From positions 13,834,663 to 13,898,662 of the forward strand of contig NC_135776.1 of NCBI RefSeq assembly GCF_028453695.1: DNA of 64,000 bases, read 5' to 3'. This DNA comes from Augochlora pura (taxonomy: Eukaryota; Arthropoda; Insecta; Hymenoptera; Halictidae). The notes under the pieces are model-generated. The model worked only from the letters and a program-made list of their open reading frames with translations, was not told where the DNA came from and did not search any database. Numbering within the stretch: the stretch's first letter is position 1; every line of letters starts with the position of its first letter. The position numbers and the translations under genes are program-made. Below are positions 24,721 to 37,693 of this stretch, piece by piece.

Positions 24721-25495
24721 TGCATTTACAGCGTACAGTCGATTCAACGATGCGATCGCGCACTGACGGATACCGAGACGTTCCGTCGACACGGATAAAA
24801 ATTTCTATTCCCTTGGATACCCTCCCGTCGACCCTGAAATAATCATGCGATTTTCCGGAATGCACAGCATCGCATGCAAATATGTATTTTCCGATCAATC
24901 ACTCCGCGATGCACGCGCAAAGACAACGACAAACGGGCCGTCTCGCTGCCAGACTTTCTACCCGGCGTATCCGTTTCTTCTGAAACGGCAACAAAACGCG
25001 GTCTTTGATGTCTTCGTTTTTCTGCTCTCATTTTAACCCTCGGGTTCCGACGTTCTTCCTGCGCTAGACGCGCACAGCCAGAGGGAATTATGCTTCCCGT
25101 AACGATAAGAATGACAGACAGGAGGCGATGCGAGAAGCTGCGTTTGCCAATGAACTCTGAAGCTTCGAACACGTCGTCGTCCATGCGAAAACAATCCCAG
25201 GAAGTGCGGACGCTGGACCGCGGAAGTTTCCACGAATTTACACGTTCGCGGACCGGTCGAACGCCGCAGAAATTCCCCAAATTTTTACGACGGTTTCGGC
25301 ACATCAAAAATCGATATGTCGAATATTGAATTACGCTTCTTTCTCGTCTGGCTAGCTTAAAGTTAAATTATTGTTTAAGGGGTTAATATCGTTACGAGGT
25401 AAATGCTTGGAGTATTGCGTTGTGGGGTGATGGAAATTGTCTCTTATTTTAGTTGAGATTGTAAGCGGTTTTTTGATCTTTTTTTGAATTGGAGA
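24721..25495. other. Non-coding block with overlapping ORFs
   Basis: A GC-balanced stretch is open on the minus strand for 154 codons (25307-24843) and on the plus strand for 79. The minus translation has a hydrophobic stretch (LLSVILIVTGSIIPSGCA) and basic flanks, but no recognisable family, start context or splice sites. TTAA with CCCTCG at 25033 and GGGG with TTAA at 25382 could be a very decayed MITE. Confidence 0.3.
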
Positions 25496-25790
25496 TGATA
25501 ATTATGATATAGTAATGTAATGATATAGTGATGTAACAATATAACAGCATAATGATATAATAATGTAATAATATAGTAACGTAATAATATAATAATATAA
25601 TCCTGTAATAGTTCAGTAATCTAGTACTATAATAACGCGATAATATATTAGTCTAATACACTATAATAATATATTAATTTAATACCTCTAATGATATAAT
25701 AATATATTGATCTAGTTATCCAATAATCTAATAATATGATAATATAATAATACATAAATACAATAATATAATATACTATCAAATATTCTC
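25496..25790. repeat. AT-rich TAATAATATA array
   Basis: Irregular 9-20-bp words such as ATAGTGATGTAACAATATAA and TAATAATATAGTAACG. It is diverged and non-coding. Confidence 0.75.
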
Positions 25791-26454
25791 TACAAAGTAA
25801 AATTATGTCGCCATTTTACTATCATATCTAATAAATCAATAAAATATCGTCACTTTCAAAACCAGCAATAAAACAGTGACGTAACAGTGATCAAGGGGAC
25901 GGGACATAATTTGCCGCGATACAGACTGGATTTTCCACTACAGCCAGCGGTTTTCGGCACTTTGAAGCATCCGATCGATCCAAGACATTGAAGCGGTTTC
26001 CTTTCTTTCCAGATCCTCGACATCGTCTAGAAGATCTCGGCGCAATGTCGAGGATCTCGCAAGGTTCTCATACGTATTCAAACTATGCCGGTAGCTCATT
26101 CCCGTAACCGGAGTGTCAGTTTACTTTGCCGAGAGTCCCCATTTTGTATGCAGAGGTCCCGTCACGCGGAACGAACGTAGTCACAATGTAACGAAAAACG
26201 GATTTCCAGATGCGAATGCGGCGACGGCGGCGGCGGCAGGGGAACGCCACTGAAGCATGCAAATCGATCAGACATCCGGCGTCATACGAATTCTGCTTTT
26301 AGCATTCCGAGCAGCGAGTCAAACGAGGGAAAAGATTGCAATTCAAAGTATCGACACCAGCGGCGATCTCTTACGACCGGGATCCGTGGCTTTCTTTTCA
26401 GGGAAATGAATTCTGAGCAGATGCAACCCGTTTGAGCGAGCGTTTATTCGAGCG
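25791..26454. other. Non-coding block
   Basis: No gene is supported. The 25910-26320 part is GC-richer and includes a GGCGGCGGCGGCAGG run at about 26224. A split inverted match (TCCTCGACATCGTC / ATGTCGAGGATC) is present near 26012-26056. Confidence 0.4.
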
Positions 26455-26800
26455 ACACTCGGTTCGTTTATTAAAGGAAATATATATGCGCATCGCGCGC
26501 GCGCTAAATAAATAAATCGATAAGATACGCGAAGGAAAGTAAGATAGAATGGATCCAAAGATGGCCTATGATTAATAAAATTAAAATAGAGTATGGACTA
26601 GAGTATAGATACTTGTTCCATTTATTGAAGGAAAAATATATGTGCGTTGCGCAGGCTAAATAAATAAATCGATAAGATACGCGAAGTGAAATAGAATAAA
26701 TTAGATCCAAAGATGGCTTATAATAAATAAAATTAAAATGGGGTATAGACTAAAGTATAGGCAATTGTTTCATTTATTAATGGAAAGCTATATGTATACT
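26455..26800. repeat. 152-bp tandem duplication, about 2.2 copies
   Basis: GCTAAATAAATAAATCGATA occurs at 26503 and 26655, and GATCCAAAGATGGC at 26552 and 26704, both 152 bp apart. A third partial unit (TTTCATTTATTAATGGAAA) follows. The first unit carries an extra GCGCGC run. Minus-strand ORFs across it are paralogous repeat translations. Confidence 0.8.
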
Positions 26801-28911
26801 TTATATACTACATATATTTAAAAGAATTTATATTTTATTATAATCTGTGGGTCCATGGTTATTTGTTTATCAGATGGCAATTTGTCACAGATCCGTGCTC
26901 ATTTGAAATGTCTCCCACGTAAAGGTTAATGTAAAATATCTCCAGTATGATTATAACAATACTATGCATTGTTAAAATTAATATTGAAAAGTTGTTAAAA
27001 GTGATCGAACGGTGCTACCTCGATTACAATTCGCACGCCCCCGCTAAAAGTTTCATTTTATTGGCGTACGTATTTATTTTCCACCGAAGGAGTTTTATCA
27101 AAACGAAAATCAATTCGTAACGTACGTGGAATAACTTTTAGAAAATATTTCGAATATCCCGCTTCGCCGTGCCGTTGTGGAATGGTCCAAGCCAAATATT
27201 TACCCAGTGCGTATACCGTATCGAGATTTTAATAAAAATGTCTTCCAATATCCTGCGCGAAATGGAGTATTAACGAGGATAGTTCGATCGCGTCAACGCT
27301 ATATTCGTAGAAACATCTACTGCTTTTTTTTTGAACAAATTAGAGACACGTATTTGCTTCGTTCTGGACGAAAGATCCGCAGTAGATGACGCGAAACGTT
27401 AGAAAAAAGACGATCTCCGTGTAACTAAAATCGAAATAAACTTTCAACGGTGAAAGCTCTGTCGCAACGGAAACGTTTCTCCTCATTTGTCCCCGTGTCA
27501 TGGGAAACTTTTTATTGTCGCTGTAAAAAGTTCGCCGACGTTGAAATATAAATATAACGCGAAATAAATATGTTACGCGCGGAACGAAAACGACCGAAAG
27601 TTTCGCAAACAACGTAAACTAAAATAAACAAAATCGAATCAATGTTTTAAGGCCGATGAAAAATTTCACGGAATTCATGGTCCAATTATTATTTATATCA
27701 TTGCGAACTATTCCGTGTTTTTTTTTCTATTTCCCCGGGATTTTCGACAGACGGGACAACGGCTTTTATAATTATTAAATTGCGCACGGTGGACGGGACT
27801 TGTTACGGGAAACCATAGTGTAAACGCGAGATGTACGGTCGTGAAACAGAATTGGCTGCGAGTCAGAAGACGTAAAGGGTGCAGCATAATTCAAAAGCTT
27901 GGATTATTAATATTTATGCGCGACTAGCTGCACGAGACGACACACTTCCATTCCGGACGGTAATAAAGAAAGATCGCTATGGTGTATGAAATCGAATGGT
28001 ATGGGAACAGAGGCGAGCAGCCTGAGAAAGGCGATGCGGAGCATGGTTTTTCTACTGCGTTGTAGTAAGATTGCACGCTACGCCATTTTAAGAGATTGCC
28101 TTGCCCATTTGCATAATCGAAACCCTCACGCGGACCTGTAAAATGATTCTCCAACCCCGGCACTGTATTTAAATGATTCCAATACGATATGTGCAACTCC
28201 TGAGATGCGCTAATCAAGTTTAATGCTCGAAGCTGTCGTATGAAATGATCCGAAATTAATCTTTGCTCGAGTGAAACAAATGGCATAACTTGGGCATATA
28301 TGCTTGATATAATGTTGTCATGGCCTTCACATAATGTTGACATAATCTAGACATAACAGTAAATATTTAACACTAAATCTACCACGGTTTACAATTATTA
28401 TATACGCGTTTTACAATTATAAATATTATGAAGACACTTTCGCGAGAAACGATCGGATAAAGTGTATTGTTGCAGCAATCGTAATAATAAAAACCGTACG
28501 TAATAATTAATGAGAAATATGTATAACAATTATATCATGTCTATGAGAATATTATAACAATATTGACATTAATATATTGAACGAACAGTGACGTTTATCC
28601 GCAACATGTTTAGGCCGCGAATGGCAGAGAACGAACTGCAACTACATTACCGATTTCATTTTACAGCGTCTTTGACGTTTACGCATCTCGGGAAACAGGA
28701 AATCAACCTGTTAATAACAGACGGCAGTAAACTATGCCAGAACGACCGCGTTTCCTATAGAAATAACGAAAACTCGGTTGCTCGTAAAGCAGCGGTGTCT
28801 TTAACACAGCGTGGGAAGGTTAATGCGAGTACATAGTCACTGCGCCAGAAACATGAACAGCTCGCAATTCATTTGACTGGCTTGGAAAGTGGATTATCAC
28901 GATCCAATTTC
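26801..28911. other. Non-coding block before the assembly gap
   Basis: No gene is supported. The most gene-like item is a minus-strand ORF, 28343-27924 (139 codons), of mixed composition with no recognised domain, signal or splice context. A TTTTTTTTT run sits at about 27717-27726. Confidence 0.4.
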
Positions 28912-29011
28912 NNNNNNNNNNNNNNNNNNNNNNNNNNNNNNNNNNNNNNNNNNNNNNNNNNNNNNNNNNNNNNNNNNNNNNNNNNNNNNNNNNNNNNNNN
29001 NNNNNNNNNNN
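28912..29011. other. Assembly gap (100 N)
   Basis: Exactly 100 unknown bases. This round number usually marks a scaffold join of unknown size. A 30-bp tandem array begins just to its right, a likely reason for the break. Confidence 0.98.
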
Positions 29012-29035
29012 GTTGCTTTAAATAATCTATTTTAA

Positions 29036-29400
29036 TATCTAAGATTAATATTTAGTATTAATATTAATATCTAAATAATATCTACTGTCAATATAAATAT
29101 CTAAATAATATCTACTGTCAATATAAATATCTAAATGATATCTACTGTTGATATAAATATCTAAATAATATCTACTGTTGATATAAATATCTAAATAATT
29201 CTACTATCGACATAAATATCTAAATAATATCTACTGTCCATATAAATATCTAAATAATATCTACTATCGACATAAATATCTAAATAATATCTGTTGTCAA
29301 TATAAATATCAGAGTGATATCTATTATGAAAATAAACATCTCAGCAATATCCACTATTAATATAAATGTCTAAGCAACATCTACTATTAAATTATCCAAG
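29036..29400. repeat. 30-bp minisatellite next to the gap
   Basis: About twelve units of the type ATAAATATCTAAATAATATC plus TACTGTCAAT. Divergence increases to the right, where units become TCTATTATGA and CACTATTAA. The left end of the array may lie inside the gap. Confidence 0.85.
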
Positions 29401-31800
29401 CATCTACTGAAAATACTAACCTAAAACAGTTTGATTATTCCCTGCGTTTTTTAATAATCATCGACAGTTTAAATGTAATTGGCTGTCTGTTAAATAAAAT
29501 GGTTATACCCACTTCGTCGATCCATCTCACAGCATGAAATCCGTTTTAAAATTCTAGTTACCCAATAAAATGAAGGTAAAAATCACGGCGGTACAAGAAG
29601 AGTCGTAAAAACTTCCAATTAGCAAGAAAAAATCCCCTCAGAATTTTCCAATAATTGCGAAAGAGTTTTGCGAATATATAATTCGAGCGATTTTACTCTA
29701 CTCTCGGCAACGATATTGATACTTCTATCGTAGTAAACATTGGTAAAATATATAATTGTTCGATTCGAAGAGAATCGATGTGGCTACAACGCATAAGAGA
29801 TATTAGAGCTGAAAGTAATTATTAAAATTTATTGCAGCTGTCATTGCTTTTGTACAATATGCTATTGCTCCAGTATGTATATATTGTTATTATCTATTTC
29901 GTATCATTTGGATATGTTAGACAATAAGAAAGTTAATTTTTTAATATATCCTAGTACGAAAATTAATTTTCTAATATATCCTAGTACGAAAATTAATTTT
30001 CCTTTTCGTAAAAATAATAAATTTACGAGATGGAAATTCTGCCGCTTCGGCGCCGCTGCGCGGCGTCCGTTAGCGAGCCGGCGCTACCTAAAATTCATAA
30101 TCTCGAATTTCAATTACCGGATACACCGTGGAATAAAATCATGCCAACCAAAGTCTGCGAAATCCTCGAAAATTGAGACCGCGACGACCGGGACCGCGTA
30201 ATTATTTATAAAATGTCGACAGCAGCGTTTCCGTTTGCCGGCGAATCGCTGGAATAAAGTACAATTCGCGGTAAATATACGGGGATTGAAATTTCCCCCG
30301 GGGAGCCGTTCCTACGGGTGCCGTCCATCTTGGATGCATCCGCAGACAGAATTAATCATCGGCATTCCGCTCGTGGATTCCTCCCGCGACAAAAATCCGC
30401 TTCGCATCCGGCGTTCCCGCCTTTTAAACACGAGATATTTAACTATGAAAAATGTCGCTCGGGAACGGCGCGGCGCGGCGCGGTATTTCGCGGAGGCTGC
30501 TCCCAATTGAAATTTCATACCGTAAATTCCGTCCTATCCCGCAGGATCTTCCGGCTGGCTCCCGTCGAACGACCCGAGCTGGGATTCAAATTAAATCGCA
30601 ACCCTGTCGCGGATACTTCGCCGCATCGGCCACGGATCCGCTAGGATGTAACCTGCGCGCAATAACGCGCCGCGCTGCTAATATTCCCGCGAAATGCGAT
30701 GCGAGATCCCGAATCGGCAATCTTGGGATCGCAAGCTTCGAGGATTTTCCGTCGACGAGAGATCACAAATTGTTCCCTGATTTTCCCAGCTGGATTTAGA
30801 GTGGTAGGACCGGCTACCGTGGCCTGATCTCTGCTCTCTTTTCTAGGATAATTATTTTCATATATTTATCGAATGAAACGAACCTAATTTTTTTTGTTAA
30901 AATCAGCATTGAATTTTGCATCATTTAAATGTGTATTGTATTGAGATATGATATTTCGTGTAATTATTATTAAATTAGTAAAACGATTATATAATAACAG
31001 AACCAGAAGCTAAATATTAGCAAATATTTGAATTATTATAAGTGGCCTAAGAAAATGCTAATTTTTAAAACATGAATCAAACCCTATAAAATTGAATGAA
31101 TCTAGTTAATTCAACCCTACGTAATATATATATAATATATGTATAATATGAACTGCTAAGTCGAAAATAGAAGCTGACCTTAGAAAATGCTAATTTTCAC
31201 AACTGCAATAAAAAAAGAACTCTTTTCCACCCCCAACGTCAAGGACTCGTGGCGTCGCGTTCGGGATATTTCCCAGAAGTCTGTTACAATCATCCCCAGT
31301 CACGGAACTGGGTCTAAGTGTCCAATTAATTCAGCATTCGCTTCAAGCTGCTTACTAAATTAAAGAACTTTCCAAAGCTGACAATCTTCCGGCCTGTTCG
31401 AGCGTAGTTTTCATCAGCCGGTTGGTTTCGCTCCTGTTTGAATATCTAAAGGAGGACCTTCTCTTCGCGATCTGCATCCAACCTTGACGGAATCGTTCAT
31501 TGAACTGGTCCAAAGACAGGGTTAAAGGTCGATTCAATGTCCATGAAACTTCACTGATGAGTAGATCGCGATCCAATCGGATCGACACTGTTGAATTTTG
31601 TTATACTAATATGGATTTGCATGTTCAAAAATAAAAATGGAGCGGCATAAATCTCATATTAATATACAGATGAAGAAATTTATAATAATAATTGGTAGTA
31701 ACTTTATCTGTTAACGGGGCGCAGAAGATATCCTGCTTGGATCGAACTCGACTTGGTGTCGGTTCGATGAATCGACCTTTATAGGGAAATTACTTTCGAT
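29401..31800. other. Non-coding block with a GC island
   Basis: A perfect 2 x 30-bp duplication (CTAATATATCCTAGTACGAA type) is at 29941-30000. From 30040 to 30800 the sequence is GC-rich (GGCGCGGCGCGGCGCGG at about 30468) and open in up to three + frames and one minus frame. The overlapping, unrelated readings argue against a gene. 30800-31800 is ordinary AT-rich DNA. Confidence 0.5.
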
Positions 31801-32137
31801 TATTTAAAATTATGGTACTTTGGGGAAGTGAGAGATTCCTGAGATCATTTGTAGGAACTCTTTCCTCAACGAAAATGCAATCCGCGGCTTCGTTTACGAG
31901 TTATTAACGAAAAACACTGACACTAATGAGTGGCGAAAGAAAGACGACGCCCAGTTGCGCTCATTGGCATGACCGCCCCGCGTCAGATGATTCCACCTCT
32001 CATTGGCCATCGTTTTTCATTAATAACTCGTGAACAAAGCCTTGGATTACATTTTCGCAAAGGAAAAAAGTTATTTGAAATGAATTAAGGAACCTCTAAT
32101 TTCTTTAAACTATCATAATTTTATGACACTCTATTTA
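31801..32137. mobile_element. Foldback element, copy 2 of 3
   Basis: Inverted halves: GTTTACGAGTTATTAACGAA with CACTGACACTAATGAG on the left, and CTCATTGGCCATCGTTTTTC with ATTAATAACTCGTGAACAAA on the right. The outer arm words AAAATTATGG and ATAATTTTATGACACTCT match those of the copies at 14325 and 41210. Confidence 0.7.
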
Positions 32138-33219
32138 TGCGTGAGAATTATTATATAATAAAGATCAAGACTAGATTGACGGATTCGCAGAGAGGTTAGT
32201 GATCTTGACTTCGATTCTCCCGAATCCTTTTCCTAGAATAGAATCGCGATCTGTCCTCGTACATCGCCGCCGATCGATCGATCGTCCTCCTCGCCGAGTC
32301 CTCCAACTGTAATTCTTTTCCAATAAGCCAATTCATTCCGCGATAGTTACAGTAATAGTGGCCGGACGGGCCGCAGGCTACGGTGTTTTATCGGCGAGTT
32401 TTCTCGAAAAGAAATCGCTCGCCGGACAGCCCAATTATTTCTGTCGCCGCGACTCAGCTCGCAGCTCCAATTTCGCAGGTTTTTGTTTAATCGGCTTTTT
32501 ACCAGCGACAGCACACTCCTCCGTTCAGGTCGTCAGGATCGAATTCTTCGGCGATACCCGTCTCGGATGTCCTTTCACCGTGGCCCCTCCTATGCCAGAT
32601 CGCGCGACCTTCTTCACCCGCAATTTCACTTGGAACTTTCTTATCGCTGCGCTCTCGGACAATCGGCGAGACGATTCCGCCGATCGATGAACTCCCCTCG
32701 GAGTCGGATTAGAGCTGGCCTTTCGAGAGATTTGCCGACAACACCGGCTTCGAGATTGACGACCGCGGACGTGCCCCGATCATCGACTCGGATAATCCGG
32801 TTCCGATGAAAAATGGCCGGGGATTCCTTGCGGTTGGATTCTCCAACCGCCTTCTTCTTGGTAACGCGGCTTTCTAGCCGAAGGAACCGTCCCGTTCCGA
32901 CAGCTCCGCTGTCTGGCTCGACTGGCCACTGGAATAATACCGATTGCTGCATGGAAAATGTTTTTATGACGGGTCTGCGCCGTAATTCCCTGCCTTCAAT
33001 ATACCGGAGATCCTTTCCTGATCGTTTTCTATGTTAATCCTTCGAAATTCCTGTACTCACGGACTAAAAAGACCCGGAACTCAACCATATTGCGGTTTTA
33101 AGTCTACACTCGGTAGTCAAAGTTTATTTATTCTTTTTATCTTTCTTATTTTTACGTAGAATTAAAACGTGCCATTGCGTTATATTTATTTAAGCTTTGA
33201 ATAGGAGAAACAACATTTT
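32138..33219. other. Non-coding GC-rich block
   Basis: 32200-33040 is GC-rich, with three overlapping ORFs (110 and 108 codons +, 103 codons -). None shows a recognisable domain or consistent splice signals. CGATCGATCGATCG occurs at about 32270. Confidence 0.4.
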
Positions 33220-33223
33220 TTAA

Positions 33224-33381
33224 CCCTTTTATAAAGTTTATATATACATAAGACAGTAAGATTTATTTTCTAGCATTTAGATATAAAAAACAATAAAATT
33301 TATTCTCTCCTTTTTAATTTCTGCAGATTATGTATTACTCTTCGTTCAATGGAAATTAATTCTTCGGGTTGATTCAAAGGG
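33224..33381. mobile_element. Short piggyBac-type MITE (158 bp)
   Basis: It starts CCCTTTTATAAAGTTT and ends GATTCAAAGGG, with TTAA on both sides (33220-33223 and 33382-33385). The internal region is shorter than in other copies, and the left end is diverged after CCCTTT. Confidence 0.55.
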
Positions 33382-33385
33382 TTAA

Positions 33386-34956
33386 TTGTTGACGTTGGAA
33401 TGATAAGCCTACCACATACTATGTATAATTATTGTTTGCTAAATATAGTACAATGAATGTACACACGTGTGAGTATTACTTTCTTAGAACCTTCTCAGAA
33501 TCTTCTCAGTACCTTCTTAGTACCTTTTCAATACCTTCGCAGATACTTATCCTAACAAAAAGGTTCCATGGTGATAAGAAAAGCACGAGCCATTAAACAA
33601 GGGTGAGAAAATGATTTACCGACGGGTTCGACTGATCCATTTCGCCCGGGGCACATCGGGAAAAATTCCTTGCGACCAACAAAGCTAAATGTTCTTTCCT
33701 CGATACCCTAACTTTATGGGGGCGATAGATACCCGTAGCACATTCGACGGCTACTGACGCGTGCTCTAATGACACGAAGGAATGGACGGAAGCCTTGATA
33801 CTCCATTGAACAGCTATAGTCCTGTTTTGCTGATCTACTGAGAGACGGTACAGTCGTGTCGTCGTCTAATGATCTTATACGGGGTGTGCGTGGGCCTTTG
33901 TGAAGATTAACCATTAAAGAGAAATCGGAATCGATAGTCTCCTACAGTTCCTTTATCCTATGACTATTCCTGTGGTCCTAGGAATTAAGTGCAGAAACGT
34001 AGGCTTCTCCAAATCGTAATTATAATTTCTATACATATAGTCACTTAAAACATTATCAATACTTGTAGCTAACATTAGTTATCTGATCACTAGCAGCCAT
34101 CTTTCTACAAAACAAAAATTGACTAAAATGGTAAAAGAAACAGGAATCAAATAAAATCAAATTGTTCCTATTAATAATTGTAATAAGCTAACAATAATAC
34201 AACAATATTATTAAACTTCTCTTACGTCTCTACAATTTTCTATTCCATCCCCTAACTTTACCCTTCCCAGGTACAACCAATGTTTTTAAACACCCTGTAT
34301 CTAAATACCCCATTTAAGCTACCCAAATTCAATTGGTCATTAGAATGATTATTATCAAATATCCTTGATCATATCGATCCCGCGAAGCACTGTAATGAAT
34401 TCCGAAGACCTCGAAGAACAATTCTTCCGTAGGGCGACCATAATCTAGCCAGCACGGTAGGATAAAACTGATTAAGCTGCGCGGACGACGGCGCCGCTTC
34501 TCCCCAAAGAATCAGCTGGGACCAGCCTGTTCCGAGTGCATCGATCCGGGTCTCCTTTCTAGATCAGCTGCGTTCGAGCGAGGGCGGCTGAGTTCATTTC
34601 CGTTGTTCCAGGTCAGCCGAGGCGTATCGATGCTCCGCAGATGTCATCGGGTTTCAGAAGACGGTCCCCGGGAATGATGGACCCGGTCCGGCACAGATAA
34701 CAATCAGTATTCCGAGTGGATGAAACGAGATCCGCTTGATCCCGAGCTAGTCTGGAATTCTGCGAAAGCTCTCTGGAAGTTAGGCAAGTTACCGGGGACG
34801 GTACCGCGGGACACTTTGATCTTCGGACAAGAATGGTGAATTTCCTGGTGACGAGGTAGAAAGTGGCGTCCGACGATGTTGCTCCGGGGCTTCCGGCGAA
34901 AGTTGCGCGACGGTACAGCGACAAAAAAATTTCTCGGACGTTTTATTGTCCTTGCC
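33386..34956. other. Non-coding block
   Basis: A short 11-12-bp array (ACCTTCTCAG/ACCTTCTTAGT) is at 33487-33545. 34380-34950 is GC-richer with minus-strand ORFs of up to 103 codons and no recognisable domain. AACACCCTGTATC at 34295 resembles a transposon end but has no partner. Confidence 0.4.
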
Positions 34957-35395
34957 ATGGATCAACCCCTTGTGCGCTGCGATTTATTTCACTGTCACGT
35001 TCATCGGATTGTTACTATTGCATTCCTGTGTCGGAGAAAAAATTTAACGAAACCAGAAGATAAAAATTGTTGTCGATGCTATTGATAACTCGCTTGATAG
35101 TTGGATTTATTATTTTACTTTACTTTACTTTACTGTGTTATTTTATATTTTATTCATAATTGACAAGTGCACTTTACTATGGATCAACCCGTTACGCGCT
35201 GCGATTTATTTCACAGCCACGTCCATCAAACTGTTACTATTAAATTCCTGTATGGGGCGGAAAATTTAATAAAACCGGGAGCTAAAAATTGGCGCCGGCA
35301 GTATTGAAAATTCTCTTGATAGTTAGTTTTATTATTCTACTACGTTATTTTGTATTTAATTCGTAATTGAGAACTGCATTTCACTATATTTTAGT
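34957..35395. repeat. 222-bp tandem duplication with MITE-like start
   Basis: ATGGATCAACCCCTTGTGCG at 34957 recurs as ATGGATCAACCCGTTACGCG at 35179. Both units continue through GCTGCGATTTATTTCAC, TGTTACTATT, AATTCCTGT and CTTGATAGTT. The TCAACCCCTTG start and the GATTTATT interior resemble the second piggyBac-type MITE subfamily, so this may be a duplicated, decayed copy. Confidence 0.7.
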
Positions 35396-37274
35396 GTTTG
35401 TTAATACTTAGTAATGTGTTGTACAGTGTTTATAAATTAATAATTAGGTAATTAATAAAAAGTAATATAGATAAGTAATTCGAAGTTATAGATTATTATA
35501 GTGTCGTGTAATGGCCTTTATAAATAAAACTACCGAAGTATCGATAAATTTACAACGTAATAAATTAATTGATGTAAAGAATTCGATACGCTATTGTTAT
35601 ACAATAATGGTGGAAGGATAAATAGTATAGAAAGAACGGAAAGGTGGCATTGGTTTACTTTCGTTGTATATCTTCCGAATGAGAAAATCAAAATGCGATA
35701 ACCAGAAATTAATAGTGAAATTCAGTCAGAGGAGGTTACACTATTCGGATGTGTATTTAGAAGCAAATTATGTTTGCACGGAAATTATACGGAACGTGTT
35801 TGCATTCGATATTCCCGTAGACTGCAGGAGTCAAGTTTGTAGTTATATGATGCATACATATATTACATTATGGTCGAGCACATAAACAGGCACGTAAACA
35901 GAGACGAACACTGTATGCCAGTAAAAAATACAATGTTTCACTTGACCAACAATTTTTCAAGCATTGACACATAATACATATAATATATATTATAATACGT
36001 GATATTAATTACGCGGTCGAAAACGTTCCAGGGTCCGCTTTGGAAAACTTCAATCGATTAATTTACTACGTAATTAATTGCTCTATCGTAGTCATCGTCA
36101 TTGACGATCAATTAATTAATTAAATTAGGAGTATCAACAAGTACCCCGGATTTGATATTCGGGAAATTCGACACCCGTTTTCGTTATACGCGAAACCGCG
36201 TGCTATTTTACTAATATAGGTCAACGTGCTTCGACGCCCACCGCCATTTCTGATATGCAAAATGCCACAATGACTACTCAAACATCACTCGATCCAGTTG
36301 TCCAATAACATTAATTACTGCTCATTTTCTACACGCTTTACATATCACCGAAACTTCATAACAATGATAAATTAGTTCCGACATAAATACTATCGATAGT
36401 AACAGACTAATTTTTAGGTTAACCCTTGTATCTCTAACAATTTCTACTGCATTAAATATTAATAAATGCATTTGAATAGTATCTTTTTTTTCATCGAAAG
36501 TTCCAGTATAAAAATCAAGTAGAACATTTCCTAATAAATAATTGAAATAAATTCCAGAAAGGTGATTTTTTATTTTTTATTTTTAGCGCCCTTAATATCT
36601 TTTACGGTGTTTTCAGGCGTCTGCTAACTCCATTAGGGCTCGAGACAAAGACCCATTGAGAGAACCAATGTTCCCAATGTTGGTCTTTTAAATAGCATAA
36701 TGAAGAACGGAGACGTTCCTTTAAAATTCACGGATTTCCTTAAGGGTGGGAGTTATTTATCACGGGAAACGGTTCCAACCCCCGAACTCGATCATTCCGG
36801 ACCCCATTCAACGACGGTCCGCGCACTGGCTGAGACCACAAGTAGTATTAATCTTCCGTGGAACCGTAACCGGTATTCCTTTAACATGCAAATACAGTCC
36901 GCACTCGGCCACGAATATAATTTACGTCCGTCCTCCGCGAACAAACGGGCGAAATCAATGAAGGCCCCGGTTCCTTGGCTTCGACCCGCCGGTTCCGTAC
37001 CACCCTTTCTTCCCCGGTTACCTTGTCGAATTAGCATTTGCGCCGGCGAATTGTTCACGGTGGCTAGCGGCCACGATAGCGCCAAAGATTTACAGCCGTG
37101 CCGCAATCGCCCGCATACCCTAATGACTCCCTTAGCGGGTCTAGATACCATGGATACCTGGTTTGCATGCCGCGGATCCTTCGCGGCCGATCTTGCCTCG
37201 GCCTTTAGATTGCTTTTCAGTCTTCTCGACGCGTTCGCTGCCGGATACACGCCCGAACAATGTACATAAGTCAA
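35396..37274. other. Non-coding block with a GC-rich ORF
   Basis: AT-rich to 36690, then GC-balanced. 36700-37269 is open on the plus strand for 189 codons, and the minus strand of almost the same segment is open for 160. Neither reading has a recognisable domain. The + reading is one of the two longest in the window, but its strand symmetry suggests low stop density rather than coding. TTAACCCTTGTATC at 36419 may be a lone MITE end. Confidence 0.4.
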
Positions 37275-37446
37275 AATTAATTTCCTTATTCAAAATTGAT
37301 TTTCTTATTTAGGATTTATTCTCTTATTTAGGATTCATTTTCTTCTTTAGGATTCATTTTCTTATTTAGGATTTATTTTCTTATGTAAGATTTATTTTCT
37401 TATTTAAAATTTATTTTCCCGTTTAAAATTGATATTCCGTCTCAAA
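37275..37446. repeat. About 21-bp TTATTTAGGATTTATTTTC array
   Basis: Eight or so units of TTTTCTTATTTAGGATT(C/T)A with variants. It directly precedes the MITE at 37452. Confidence 0.75.
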
Positions 37447-37451
37447 ATTAA

Positions 37452-37615
37452 CCCTTTGCACGCGATGCCTTTTGAGCTAGATCTGAAATAACTTTTCTGG
37501 CTCGTAGTGTCAATAGCTTTACTACTTAACAATTCCTTTAATTTAGACTTTGTTCGGATAAAAATAATCTTGGGGCGTGATAGAACAATTTTAGCGGTGC
37601 TCCGAGTGCAAGGGG
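37452..37615. mobile_element. piggyBac-type MITE (164 bp, shortened)
   Basis: It starts CCCTTTGCACGCGATGCC and ends CTCCGAGTGCAAGGGG, with TTAA on the left and TTGA on the right. The interior TGAAATAACTTTTCTGGCTC and GTCAATAGCTTTACTACT matches the 11141 and 43418 copies. It is deleted internally relative to them. Confidence 0.75.
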
Positions 37616-37693
37616 TTGATTTTCTGATTTAAAATTGACTTCTTAAAAAATACCTAAAGGAAATTCAGAATTTCAGAATTTCGGGAATATACT

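Noticed and set aside
24843..25307. 154-codon minus-strand ORF with a hydrophobic stretch
   Set aside because: No family, no splice or promoter context, overlapping + ORF.
27924..28343. 139-codon minus-strand ORF
   Set aside because: Mixed composition looks protein-like, but I could not assign any family and there are no splice signals; needs expression or homology data.
32205..32232. GAATCC/GGATTCG inverted words suggesting a tRNA-like fold
   Set aside because: No acceptor stem, A box or anticodon loop in the right arrangement.
36700..37269. 189-codon + ORF
   Set aside because: Its antisense is open for 160 codons in the same interval and neither translation has a recognisable domain; best explained by low stop density.
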